From contig DATBKD010000093.1 of assembly GCA_036556025.1 (NCBI GenBank), forward strand, positions 1 through 64,000: a stretch of 64,000 nucleotides of DNA. The letters run 5' to 3'. Origin of the DNA: CAVVWJ01 sp036556025 (GTDB lineage Bacteria; Gemmatimonadota; Gemmatimonadetes; Gemmatimonadales; GWC2-71-9). Below are positions 7,304 to 15,326 of the stretch, one piece after another (within the stretch, counting starts at the first letter, position 1; each line of letters begins with the position of its first letter). Made by a program: the position numbers and the translations under genes. The notes below the pieces were generated by a model. The model was not told where the DNA came from, searched no databases, and was given only the letters and a program-made list of their open reading frames with translations.

Positions 7304-8467
7304 ATGGCTGATGGCTCGGTGGTCTCAGTGCTGATGGTGGGAGACAGGTTGGCAACGCGGTCGGAGCTGCAGGAATATCTCGGACAGCGCGGCATAGACG
7401 TGCTCACGGCGAAAGGCTCCGCCGAGGCCCTTCACCTGCTCGCCCGGTTCAAGATCGGCTGTATGCTGATGGACGCCGGATTGGAGCCAGGGAGCGCTCC
7501 CGATTTTGTGGCTCGGGTGCTGGAGCGTGAGCCGGCCCTTGCGGTAGTTATCGTGGCACGGGACCAGGACCTGCGGACCGGCCTGCAGCTGATGCGGCGG
7601 GGGGCTCTGGATTGCCTCGATGAGGCTGAAGCCGCTCCAGAAATCGAGGCCGCTGTCAGACAAGCTCTTGAGCGGCGCCGGATCTCGATGCGCGAGGACG
7701 CCATGTCCCGCTCCTTGCGGGAGGAGGTCGGAAAGTTGTCCGGCGAGCTGCGTCAAGCGAGAGCCCGAGTCGAGGACCTCGCCCTTGCCACGCTGGAGTC
7801 ATTGGTCTGCGTGGTCGAGGCCAAGGATCCCTGGTTGGCGGGCCATTCGGTACGAGTGGCGCAGCTCGCCGCCTCCCTCGCGGCGGAGATGAGCCGCAAC
7901 GACGCAGAGATCGAGTCGGTGCGCATTGCCGGCAGACTCCATGACATCGGAATGATCTGCCTGGCCGACGGGATCCTCTCGAAGAAGGGGCCCCTGACCC
8001 CGGATGAGTTCGTGCAGATCAAGCGCCACGTGATAGTCGGGTCCGACATTGTCTCGCCTCTGCCTGAATTCGGGGCGGTGAGCCGATTCGTGCGACACCA
8101 TCACGAGCGATGGGACGGCCACGGTTACCCCGACCGCCTCGGAGAGGACGAGATTCCCTGGGGCGCGCGCTTGATCGGAGCGGCCGAAATCTACGACGCA
8201 TTCACCACCAAACGACCGTACCGAAAGCCCATCTCCCCGGAGAGCGCGGTGGCGGAAATGAAGAAGCTGATCGGGACGACCATCGCGCCTCAGGTGCACG
8301 AAGCGCTGGCGGCGGTCGTGGGCCGTCGGCGGGCGCTCATTTTTCTGGATGACCAGGCTGCGGAGATTCCGGGACCGTCGACTGCGGCTCGGGCCGCTAC
8401 GCTGGCCGACAGCCACCATGATGCCTTGCCGTCCTCTCTGCAGAGCCCCACAACTCGACCTTCCTGA
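7304..8467 (+). CDS. HD-GYP domain protein with degenerate receiver (c-di-GMP phosphodiesterase-like)
   Basis: 387 aa. Residues 1-125 are a receiver fold in which the phospho-Asp is kept (D57 in CMLMDAGL), the usual acidic pair is reduced to G-D (13-14) and the conserved Lys after beta-5 is replaced (DCLDEAE). Phosphorylation signalling is therefore doubtful. A helical linker leads to an HD-GYP domain: AGHSVRVAQLA, RLHDIGMICLAD, KRHVIVGSDIV, HHHERWDGHGYPDRL, EIYDAFTTKRPYR. HD and HHExWDGxGYP are intact, so c-di-GMP hydrolysis is likely. ATG 7304 is preceded by GAAGGAG; longer in-frame starts lack a ribosome site and encode no domain. Confidence 0.9.
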   Translation: MADGSVVSVLMVGDRLATRSELQEYLGQRGIDVLTAKGSAEALHLLARFKIGCMLMDAGLEPGSAPDFVARVLEREPALAVVIVARDQDLRTGLQLMRRGALDCLDEAEAAPEIEAAVRQALERRRISMREDAMSRSLREEVGKLSGELRQARARVEDLALATLESLVCVVEAKDPWLAGHSVRVAQLAASLAAEMSRNDAEIESVRIAGRLHDIGMICLADGILSKKGPLTPDEFVQIKRHVIVGSDIVSPLPEFGAVSRFVRHHHERWDGHGYPDRLGEDEIPWGARLIGAAEIYDAFTTKRPYRKPISPESAVAEMKKLIGTTIAPQVHEALAAVVGRRRALIFLDDQAAEIPGPSTAARAATLADSHHDALPSSLQSPTTRPS

Positions 8468-8676
8468 GACAGGGAGCTGTCCGAGGACCCGGCAAATTCG
8501 ACCGGCCTCCCGGTAAGCTCTGCCGATCCCTCGGCCCGGTCTTCCCGTTGCCGTTCGGCCATGCGCTGAACGGCGGCGTCGCTGGTTCGCGTTCTCGGTT
8601 TCCAACCGCCTATCCCGACAAGACATCCGCATAGACGCTGCAGAGGCGCGCGGCATGGTGCAGCGGGCCTGCCGAT

Positions 8677-8692
8677 TGGCATATCGGTTGCC
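8677..8692 (+). promoter_or_regulatory. Sigma-54 promoter upstream of flhG-fliA
   Basis: TGGCATATCGGTTGCC matches TGGCAY-N5-TTGC throughout; GG at 8678-8679 and GC at 8690-8691 are 10 bases apart. Transcription would start near 8703, 74 bases before flhG. It lies in the 309-base gap 8468-8776, which otherwise shows no gene or RNA. Confidence 0.7.
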
Positions 8693-8776
8693 CTAGGGGA
8701 CCTGTCCACCAGGAACGCTCGCGCACTTGGCTGAGCTGGTCGCATGCCGCTCGGATTGGAGAAAGGTCGGATCTCG

Positions 8777-9619
8777 ATGAGCGCTACCGAGGCCCCGTTG
8801 AATGTCGAGCCATCATCGGCATCGGTCCGCGTGCCGTTGCCCGATTCCATCGAGGGCTCTAGGCCAGTGACGCTGGTCGTGGGGAGCGGCAAAGGGGGAG
8901 TGGGGAAATCACTGGTAAGCATCCTGTTGGCCGAGTGCATGGCGGCCGATGGCCGTCGCGTTCTCCTCTGCGATGCCGACCAGAATTTGCCGAACCTGCA
9001 CCTGCTCCTGGGGATGAAGCCCGTAGTGCAAACCGAGGCCCTTCTCTACGGAGGTATCTCGCCTGAGTCTCTCCTGCGGCTGGCGGGGACCAATCTGTGG
9101 CTGCTGCCCGGCGACCCGGATACCGAGTCGGTGTACTCCCTGCAAGCGACCGAGCGGGCCCGGCTGCAGCGCCGTCTCAGCGAGCTCTACCTGGGCTTCG
9201 ATGCGGTCATCGTGGACGCGGGTGCTGGGATCGAAGGCGTGGTCCGGGTCTCGACCCTCGGCGCCTCCCGCTTGCTGGTGGTGACGACCCCGGAGCCAAC
9301 CGCGCTGATGGATGCGTACGCGCTGCTCAAGGTCGTCACGGCACAGAGCGCGGGCCTGCCGATCGACATCTTGGTCAACCGAACCCAGGACGACAGCGAA
9401 GGAACGGTGGCGTTCCGACGGCTCGCAAGCGCTTGCAGCCAGTTTCTCCAGCATTCCATTGGCTGGCTGGGCGCTCTCCCGGAGGATGCAGCTCTGCAGG
9501 CGTCGGTGCGAAGCGCGGAACAACTGCGCGGGGCAATCTCGCACACCGAGGCAGGCCGTCGGCTGCGAGGTCTGCTGGTCGCCTACCCCTATGTCTCCCA
9601 GGCCAGGAGCGTCTCGTGA
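8777..9619 (+). CDS. flhG: FlhG/YlxH-type MinD-family ATPase
   Basis: 280 aa. Deviant Walker A SGKGGVGKS near residue 38, then LLCDADQNLPNLHLLLG, DAVIVDAGAGIEG (switch/Walker B), VVTTPEPTALMDAYALLK and ILVNRTQD. FlhG controls flagellar number and placement with FlhF. The N-terminal DQAxxLR ATPase-activating motif of canonical FlhG is not visible, and no flhF is in the window. Its fliA neighbour and the sigma-54 promoter support the flagellar assignment over a general MinD. ATG 8777 has an AAAGG box at suitable distance. GTGA overlap with fliA. Confidence 0.85.
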   Translation: MSATEAPLNVEPSSASVRVPLPDSIEGSRPVTLVVGSGKGGVGKSLVSILLAECMAADGRRVLLCDADQNLPNLHLLLGMKPVVQTEALLYGGISPESLLRLAGTNLWLLPGDPDTESVYSLQATERARLQRRLSELYLGFDAVIVDAGAGIEGVVRVSTLGASRLLVVTTPEPTALMDAYALLKVVTAQSAGLPIDILVNRTQDDSEGTVAFRRLASACSQFLQHSIGWLGALPEDAALQASVRSAEQLRGAISHTEAGRRLRGLLVAYPYVSQARSVS

Positions 9620-10395
9620 CTTCAGGCGTCGACAAGCTGTCTCGCGCGTCTTCCGCCGGTCTTTGGGCCCGCTATCAGGCCGGCGGTGATCCGGAGGCGA
9701 GGGAGCTACTCCTGGCGCAGTACCTGGGCCTGGTTCACCATGTCGCTCGAGAGATGAACCGCCGGACGCCAACCCTCGAGTTGGGAGACTTGGTCAGCGC
9801 GGGCACGATGGGGTTGCTTCGCGCTCTCGAAAACTTCGATACTTCCCGCGGGCTCGCCTTCAGCACGTACGCGGTCCAGCGGATTCGAGGGGCCATTCTG
9901 GACGACCTTCGACGCAATGACTGGAGGCCCAGGTCCTTGCGGGTGAAGCGGCGCCGGTTGCTTGCCGCCCGGGCGGAGCTTGAAGCGAACCTGGGGCGGA
10001 CGGCGACCCCCGCGGAAATAGCCCAGGCCCTTGGCATCGACCTCGGGGTGTACTGGGAGTGGTTGGATGCCATTGGCCAAAGCGAAAACATCGAAATCTC
10101 CGACGGCTCTTCCGCCTCCTACGAGCAGACCAACCTGCACATGAGTCAGGCGAAAGCAGCGACCCTGGCGCCGGACCAACTGCTTGTGGAGCGGGAGCAA
10201 GTGGACCGGCTCCGAGACGCGATCGCTCGGCTACCGGAGCGGGAGAGAAGGGTCGTGGCGCTCTGTTACTACGAGGAGCTCACCCTGAGGGAGATCGGAG
10301 TGGTACTCTCGGTCACGGAATCCCGGGTATGTCAGATCCGGAGCCGCGCGATGAAGCGACTGAAGGCGGTCCTTGCGGGAGCACCGGATGACTGA
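9616..10395 (+). CDS. fliA: Flagellar-type RNA polymerase sigma factor (sigma-28)
   Basis: 259 aa from a GTG that overlaps the flhG stop by four bases (GTGA). Region 2: LWARYQAGGDPEARELLLAQYLGLVHHVAREM, GDLVSAGTMGLLRALENFD, FSTYAVQRIRGAILDDLR. Region 3: GRTATPAEIAQALGI. Region 4: IARLPERERRVVALCYYEELTLREIGVVLSVTESRVCQIRSRAMKRL. The arrangement lacks region 1.1 and matches FliA/WhiG. It should read late flagellar and chemotaxis promoters, and possibly the one at 5600-5626. The open frame extends further upstream but that part is not sigma-like. Confidence 0.92.
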   Translation: MTSGVDKLSRASSAGLWARYQAGGDPEARELLLAQYLGLVHHVAREMNRRTPTLELGDLVSAGTMGLLRALENFDTSRGLAFSTYAVQRIRGAILDDLRRNDWRPRSLRVKRRRLLAARAELEANLGRTATPAEIAQALGIDLGVYWEWLDAIGQSENIEISDGSSASYEQTNLHMSQAKAATLAPDQLLVEREQVDRLRDAIARLPERERRVVALCYYEELTLREIGVVLSVTESRVCQIRSRAMKRLKAVLAGAPDD

Positions 10396-10963
10396 GCCGA
10401 AGGCAACAACGCCGGCGGCAGCAGGAGCTGCCGTCGAGGCCAGCTCGCGGCGACCTGATCCTTCCTCTCGAGACGTCATTCGACGGGCCCGGTCGATCAA
10501 TCGAGCGGCGCTGGAGGCCGTGCACGCCTTGCTTCAGGCCTCGATCCCATCCCTGGAGTGCCCGGGGGTGCCCGCGTGGCCCGCCAGGCTTGGGGTCGCT
10601 CTGGCAGAGGAGTGTCTCTCGCTTGAGCTGATTTATCGGTGCTTGGATCAACAGGGCGCCGCACTCGAGCACCCGGCGTTCCCCGGGCTCGCCGAGAGCG
10701 TCCAGGCCCTCGAGCGCACCGTGCTCACCCTTCGGGAGGTCGGGCGAAAGAAGCTGATGTTGGCGAGTTTGGCCGTATCGGCAGCCGGCGGGTCGGAAAT
10801 TTCACTTGGCGCCGAGGAAGACCTGAGGCCCCTGAGGGCGCTGAGCGACGCCGTTCGACGGGAGGCCCTTGGGTTGGCCCGAAAGCTGGGGCAGCAGCAA
10901 GACCTGTTGGATCGGGCTATCGAGACTCGCGCGGCATTAGTGCAGCAAGTGTTCCTGGGGTGA
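10388..10963 (+). CDS. Unknown helical protein in the flhG-fliA operon
   Basis: 191 aa, mostly predicted helix. A disordered Ala/Pro-rich start (MTEPKATTPAAAG) is followed by INRAALEAVHALLQASIPSL, VALAEECLSLELIYRCLDQQ, LAESVQALERTVLTLREVGRKK and a final coiled segment RREALGLARKLGQQQDLLDRAIETRAALVQQV. I do not recognise the family. Size, helix content and position after fliA would suit a FlgN-type export chaperone, but no motif shows it. The start overlaps fliA by 8 bases. Its last 27 bases overlap the convergent histidine kinase gene. Confidence 0.65.
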   Translation: MTEPKATTPAAAGAAVEASSRRPDPSSRDVIRRARSINRAALEAVHALLQASIPSLECPGVPAWPARLGVALAEECLSLELIYRCLDQQGAALEHPAFPGLAESVQALERTVLTLREVGRKKLMLASLAVSAAGGSEISLGAEEDLRPLRALSDAVRREALGLARKLGQQQDLLDRAIETRAALVQQVFLG

Positions 10964-11668
10964 TCCCGAACGCCAGATCGGCATCCGCAGCACGAAGCGA
11001 GCGCCCCGCGGCTCAGCTTCCTCGCAGCTTATCTCGCCCCCAACCCGGGAGACCAGCGCGCGCGCGACGTAGAGTCCCAAGCCTCTTCGACTGGGCTTAG
11101 TCGTTGTGAAGGGCTGGAACAGACGTTCTCGAATCGGTGCCGCAACGCCCGGCCCGTTGTCCTCCAGCCGCAGTACGACGGTGCCTCGGGCGAGCTCGCC
11201 CCGAAAGCAGATGTGGCCATCGTCGCCGTCGTCGGCCTCGGCCGCGTTCAGGACCAGGTTGATCAGCGCGTGCTCGAGGTCTTCAGGAATGGCGCTCACC
11301 GGAGGAAGCGCCGCGTCGAGCGCAGCGGTGATATCGGTCCGGAATTGTGAGCGCCTGGTGGCAAACAACTCGTTGACCAGCCTGAGGGTCGCGCCGAGGT
11401 CTACGGGCTGGGCCGTGCGACGATCCTTGGCCCTGAGGAGAACCCGGTCGAGTAAGCGCAGGTCACTGCTCAGATGGGTGCATGCCTCTCGCACGGCATC
11501 ATGCCAGTCCGAGGCCTGATCGGGCCCGCTCAGGAGCTGAGGCAGTAGTGTCAGCACCTGAGTCGGCGTGCGTACGTCGTGGAGCAGCCAGCCAAGAACG
11601 GTCTCGAGGGTGTCCGCCCGGTTGGCAGCGATCAGAAGCTCAGCCTCGGACGTGGCCGGCGTTGTCAT
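10937..11668 (-). CDS. Soluble sensor-type histidine kinase (HisKA-HATPase)
   Basis: 243 aa with no membrane segment or obvious sensory domain. H-box LGWLLHDVRTP (His30), N-box EHALINLVLNAAEA, G1 LEDNGPGV, F-box FQPFTTTK, G2 RRGLGLYVAR. The catalytic set is complete. With only about 20 residues before the H-box it must receive its signal from a partner, as NtrB- or FleS-like kinases can. The NtrC-family activator at 5734 is the obvious local partner, though they are not in one operon. Converges on the preceding gene with a 27-base overlap. Confidence 0.85.
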   Translation of the reverse strand: MTTPATSEAELLIAANRADTLETVLGWLLHDVRTPTQVLTLLPQLLSGPDQASDWHDAVREACTHLSSDLRLLDRVLLRAKDRRTAQPVDLGATLRLVNELFATRRSQFRTDITAALDAALPPVSAIPEDLEHALINLVLNAAEADDGDDGHICFRGELARGTVVLRLEDNGPGVAAPIRERLFQPFTTTKPSRRGLGLYVARALVSRVGGEISCEEAEPRGARFVLRMPIWRSGSPQEHLLH

Positions 11669-11744
11669 TAGGTCGGCAGCAGTCGCAACGGATAGGGATG
11701 CCGAGCAACCTAAGCTCGGCGCTGGCAGAATGGGAGACGAAAGG

Positions 11745-11781
11745 CCCGAGGCCTTCGTCGAGCTTCGACGAAGGCCTCGGG
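11745..11781 (-). terminator. Perfect 17-bp stem hairpin after csbD
   Basis: Left arm 11745-11761 (CCCGAGGCCTTCGTCGA) and right arm 11765-11781 are perfect inverted copies separated by GCT. It starts 12 bases after the CsbD stop. In the minus direction the stem is followed by GCCTTTCG, a weak T-tract. It is probably a terminator separating csbD from the downstream kinase. Confidence 0.6.
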
Positions 11782-11792
11782 TAAACGGCTGG

Positions 11793-12020
11793 TTAGGACT
11801 CGTCTTCTTCCTCTACCGGCTCGTTCCGATCGGGTTCCTTGGCCTCTCCAACCTTCTTCTGCACCTTGCCCTTGATCTCCTGCACCTTCCCCTTCACCTG
11901 CTCGCTCATATCTCCTGTCACGGCACCGGCCGCATTCCGAAGCCGGCCGCCGACCTGGTTGCCGACACCTTTCACCTGATCCTTGGTGGCTTCCTTGGCT
12001 CGCTCTTTCTGGTCACCCAT
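11793..12020 (-). CDS. CsbD-family small stress protein
   Basis: 75 aa: MGDQKERAKEATKDQVKGVGNQVGGRL then DMSEQVKGKVQEIKGKVQKKVGEAKE and an acidic tail EPVEEEDES. Lys/Glu-rich amphipathic helical repeats (KGK-VQ) are typical of CsbD, a family named for a sigma-B-controlled Bacillus gene and often linked to general stress. Its molecular role is unknown. ATG 12020 follows GGAGAG; an upstream in-frame extension would add 26 residues unlike the family. The upstream stretch 12021-12251 holds no gene. Confidence 0.85.
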   Translation of the reverse strand: MGDQKERAKEATKDQVKGVGNQVGGRLRNAAGAVTGDMSEQVKGKVQEIKGKVQKKVGEAKEPDRNEPVEEEDES

Positions 12021-12251
12021 GTGATCTCTCCGGCAAAAGTGAAACAGAGTCGTGTCAACTTCGAGCGATGGGCCGCCGGCCACCGTGACGGTGCTCACGA
12101 AGGAGGTGCGGCTTCCGGCCCAGTCCTCTGAGGGAGTGGCTCACCTCGCTCTGCCGGGACGTATCCTATTTTGTTATTTGGAATTACGAGCTTCCGAGGA
12201 TTCCGAGGTAGGATCGGCCGCGGGGAAGGCATACACGACCGGAGGGAACGA

Positions 12252-12452
12252 ATGGGTGAATCTCAACCATCGCTTGAGTCAGTGCATCGGATTCGGCATC
12301 ACCTTGCTCACGCGCTCATCGGCCTGGTATCACAGGAAACCGAGGCCCGGGGGGCGATGGGCAACCGTCGATTTGATGAGTTGAACGGATGCCTGCGGCT
12401 TTCGAGGGACGCTCTCGACGACTGGCTCAACCGTAGACCTCATAACCAATGA
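12252..12452 (+). CDS. Small hypothetical protein (66 aa)
   Basis: ATG 12252 has GGAGGG six bases upstream, and a strong terminator follows directly, so this looks like a genuine monocistronic gene. Sequence: MGESQPSLESVHRIRHHLAH, a Gly/Ala segment GLVSQETEARGAM, then RFDELNGCLRLSRDALDDWLNRR. The first helix faintly recalls a histidine-kinase dimerisation helix (HxxxHLAHALIG) with no catalytic domain attached. I do not recognise a family. Confidence 0.6.
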   Translation: MGESQPSLESVHRIRHHLAHALIGLVSQETEARGAMGNRRFDELNGCLRLSRDALDDWLNRRPHNQ

Positions 12453-12459
12453 ACCAGTG

Positions 12460-12488
12460 AACGCCGCCCGCGGGCGGCGTTGTTTTTT
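12460..12488 (+). terminator. Rho-independent terminator of the 66-aa gene
   Basis: A perfect 22-base palindrome at 12460-12481 (arms AACGCCGCCCG and CGGGCGGCGTT) is followed by GTTTTTT. It overlaps the last base of the convergent oppF stop codon. Confidence 0.85.
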
Positions 12489-13513
12489 CACGCGCTGGCC
12501 AGCGTCTCGGGGGCGGGAGTGCTCTCCGCGTAATGGCAGGCCGCCGTGGTTGCCTCCACCGGACGAAGCACCGGGCGTTCCGTACGACAGCGGTCGTTCC
12601 GCATGGGGTGGAAGCAGCGAGTGTGGAAGGGGCAGCCGGCCGGAGGATGCGACGGGCTCGGGAGATCCCCGCTCAGCACGATGCGAGATCGCTGCCGGCT
12701 GGGATCGGGCTCGGGGACGGCGGAGAGGAGCGCGACCGTATAAGGATGACGGGGCCTGGCGAGCAGGGCTTCGGTTGCACCCTCCTCCACAATGCGGCCC
12801 AGGTACATCACCGCCACCCGATGCGCGATCTGCCGGACGACGGCCAGGTCGTGCGCGATGAACAGATAGGAAAGACCTCGCTCGCGCTGGAGATCGGCGA
12901 GCAGGTTGAGCACCTGGGCCTGGACCGACACGTCGAGGGCGGATACCGGCTCATCGCACACGATGAACGAGGGCTCCACCGCCAGCGCCCGGGCGATCCC
13001 GATCCGCTGCCGCTGGCCTCCGGAGAACTCATGGGGATACCGCCGGGCATAGCCGGGGTCGAGACCCACTTCCTCCAACAGGGAGGCAACCCGGCTGCGC
13101 ACCTCGGCGCCGCGCGCGAGCTTGTGGATCTCGATCCCTTCTGCCACCGCCGACCCGATGGACATGCGCGGGTTGAGCGAGCTGTAGGGATCCTGAAAGA
13201 CGATCTGCATTCGCCGGCGAAGTTTTCGGAGGGCAAGGCGATCGAGAGAGAAGACATCAATGCCCTCGAAGGTTGCGCTGCCGCTGGTCGGCTCCTGGAG
13301 CCGGAGAATCGTCCGTCCGACCGAGGACTTGCCGCATCCTGATTCGCCCACCAGCGCGAGCGTCTCACTGCGGCGCACGTCGAAGGACACCCCTTCCACC
13401 GCCCGCACCGGTGGCGCGGAGGCGCTGAAGAGGCCCGCGGCATGGTAGTGCTTGACGAGATCGCGCACCTCCAGCATCCGATTCGGGGGAGCACTCGCAC
13501 CGGAGCCGCTCAT
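12488..13513 (-). CDS. oppF: Oligopeptide ABC transporter ATPase OppF
   Basis: 341 aa. Walker A GESGCGKSSVGRTIL, Q-loop FQDPYSSLNPRM, signature FSGGQRQRIGIARAL, Walker B FIVCDEPVSALDV and H-loop IAHDLAVV are intact. The C-terminus has the Opp/Dpp-specific extension with SPSHPPAGCPFHTRCFHP (cysteines in the region that carries an Fe-S cluster in some homologues). Start ATG 13513 overlaps the oppD stop (ATGA). Cytoplasmic ATPase partner of OppD in the five-gene operon oppABCDF. Confidence 0.92.
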   Translation of the reverse strand: MSGSGASAPPNRMLEVRDLVKHYHAAGLFSASAPPVRAVEGVSFDVRRSETLALVGESGCGKSSVGRTILRLQEPTSGSATFEGIDVFSLDRLALRKLRRRMQIVFQDPYSSLNPRMSIGSAVAEGIEIHKLARGAEVRSRVASLLEEVGLDPGYARRYPHEFSGGQRQRIGIARALAVEPSFIVCDEPVSALDVSVQAQVLNLLADLQRERGLSYLFIAHDLAVVRQIAHRVAVMYLGRIVEEGATEALLARPRHPYTVALLSAVPEPDPSRQRSRIVLSGDLPSPSHPPAGCPFHTRCFHPMRNDRCRTERPVLRPVEATTAACHYAESTPAPETLASA

Positions 13514-14487
13514 CCGGGCGCATCCTCCGCCAGCCAGCAGCGCATGCGATGATCCGCCCCGACCGGCAGCAGGGGCGGCGGGAGCTCGCTCTTCTCGAAG
13601 GCCTTGGGGCAGCGCGGGCGGAATCGACATCCCTCGGGCCATGCCGTCGGTGGCGGCACGCTGCCTCCTATCGGTATGAGGCGGCTGACCGGGCCACTGA
13701 TTCGCGGTACCGACGCGAACAGCCCCTGCGTATAGGGATGAGAAGGCCTGGCAAAGAGCTGTGCGGTCGGCGCCTCCTCCACGATCTGGCCGGCGTACAT
13801 CACGGCTACCCGATCGGCTCGGCCTGCGACGATGCCGAGATCATGGGTGATCAGCAGGACGGCCATGCCACGGGTAGCTCGAAGGTGATCCAGCACCTCG
13901 AGAATCTGGGCCTGGACCGTGACATCCAGAGCCGTGGTGGGTTCGTCGGCCACCAGGATCTCAGGTTCAGCACTCAGCGCGATGGCGATCATGACCCGCT
14001 GACGCATCCCCCCGCTCAGCTGATGCGGGTAGGTCTTGAGCCGGCTGCCCGGATCTGGCATGCCCACCTCTTGGAGCAGCCGCAAGGCCCGCTCGCGGGC
14101 CTCCGAGCGGGAGACGTCGAAGTGAGCCCGGACTCCCTCGGAGATCTGATCGCCCACCGTGAACACGGGATTGAGACTGGTCATCGGATCCTGGAAGATC
14201 ATTCCGATGCGGCGGCCCCGGATATGACGGAGGGCTTCTCCTTCCAGGGAGAGCACGTCGGTATCCTGCAGGCGAATGCTGCTCCCCGCCTCGATGCGGC
14301 CTGGGGCCGGCACCAGCCGCAGCAGAGCGAGGCTGGTCAGACTTTTCCCGCAGCCTGACTCCCCGACGAGAGCCAGGGTTCGGCCCCGCTCGAGCGTGAA
14401 GCTCACTCCGTCAACCGGGTAAAATCGGTGGCGCTCCTGATCGGGAAACGAGATCCGGAGATTCTCGACTTCGAGGACTGCGCTCAT
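13510..14487 (-). CDS. oppD: Oligopeptide ABC transporter ATPase OppD
   Basis: 325 aa. Walker A GESGCGKSLTSLALL, Q-loop FQDPMTSLNPVFTVG, signature LSGGMRQRVMIAIAL, Walker B ILVADEPTTALDV, H-loop ITHDLGIV. C-terminal PPTAWPEGCRFRPRCPKA is the OppD/DppD cysteine-containing extension. ATG 14487 overlaps the permease stop by four bases; an ATG three codons further upstream is possible. Confidence 0.92.
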   Translation of the reverse strand: MSAVLEVENLRISFPDQERHRFYPVDGVSFTLERGRTLALVGESGCGKSLTSLALLRLVPAPGRIEAGSSIRLQDTDVLSLEGEALRHIRGRRIGMIFQDPMTSLNPVFTVGDQISEGVRAHFDVSRSEARERALRLLQEVGMPDPGSRLKTYPHQLSGGMRQRVMIAIALSAEPEILVADEPTTALDVTVQAQILEVLDHLRATRGMAVLLITHDLGIVAGRADRVAVMYAGQIVEEAPTAQLFARPSHPYTQGLFASVPRISGPVSRLIPIGGSVPPPTAWPEGCRFRPRCPKAFEKSELPPPLLPVGADHRMRCWLAEDAPG

Positions 14488-15326
14488 GCGCGCCACATGT
14501 CGATGGAATCGCGAAGGGCGTCGCCCAACAGATCCGCGGAGAGGACGGTGATCACGATAGCGAGGCCAGGGAAGACGCCGACCCAGGGCGCAGTCACCAG
14601 CACCTCTTTAGCCTCCAGAATCATTCCCCCCCACGACGGCGTTGGTGGATGAATGCCGAGACCGAGGAAGGAAAGCCCGGCCTCGAGCAGGATGACCTCG
14701 CCGACCCCGAGTGTGGCTGCGACGAGCAGCAGGCCCAGCGTGTTCGGCAACAGGTGACGAAAAATAATCCGCCGCCGGGGTGCCCCGAGCGCCTCGGCGG
14801 CGCGAATGTAAGACTCCTCCCGCAGCCGAAGGACCTCGCCGCGGACCAGTCGGCTCGTGGCAAACCATCCGGTGGTGCCGATGAGCACGATGAGAACGCC
14901 GATCGGCACCCTTTCCCATGCAGCCAGCACAAGCAGGAGCAGAAAGAGTCGGGGTACCGCCAACGCTCCGTCCACCAGCCTCATCAGCACGATGTCGGTC
15001 GTCCCGCCCCAGTATCCCGCGATCAACCCGATCGCGGCGCCCAGGGTGATGGACAACGCCATCGCGAGAACTGATACGGCCAGCGACACTCGAGCCCCGG
15101 ACACTACCCTTGCAAACACGTCCCGACTCAGTTGATCGGTGCCAAAGGGATGGCCCAGGCCGGGTGGCAAGTTGACCCCATGCAACAGATCGGGTTGTGC
15201 GACCGGATCGGGGAGCAGGGGAGGACCCAGGAGCGCTGCCAGCGCCACGCCGGCCAACACCAGCGCGCCGGCCCGCCCCCGAGGATTCTGCCAGGCCCGG
15301 CGCAGCGTGTCGACAACCGCTGTCAC
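14484..15326 (-). CDS. oppC: Oligopeptide ABC transporter permease OppC
   Basis: 280 aa from GTG 15326, which overlaps the oppB stop (GTGA). The N-terminal membrane helix (GALVLAGVALAALLGPPLLP) is followed by the OppC signature GHPFGTDQLSRDVFARVVSGARVSL. The BPD_transp_1 core includes the EAA loop YIRAAEALGAPRRRIIFRHLLPN, and the protein ends TVLSADLLGDALRD. A longer open frame exists upstream but overlaps oppB, and the family N-terminus supports the GTG. Confidence 0.9.
   Translation of the reverse strand: MTAVVDTLRRAWQNPRGRAGALVLAGVALAALLGPPLLPDPVAQPDLLHGVNLPPGLGHPFGTDQLSRDVFARVVSGARVSLAVSVLAMALSITLGAAIGLIAGYWGGTTDIVLMRLVDGALAVPRLFLLLLVLAAWERVPIGVLIVLIGTTGWFATSRLVRGEVLRLREESYIRAAEALGAPRRRIIFRHLLPNTLGLLLVAATLGVGEVILLEAGLSFLGLGIHPPTPSWGGMILEAKEVLVTAPWVGVFPGLAIVITVLSADLLGDALRDSIDMWRA

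Noticed and set aside
12021..12100. A TTGACA hexamer upstream of csbD as a sigma-70 promoter
   Set aside because: The position 17 bases downstream has no plausible -10 (TGCCGG), so the hexamer alone is not sufficient.
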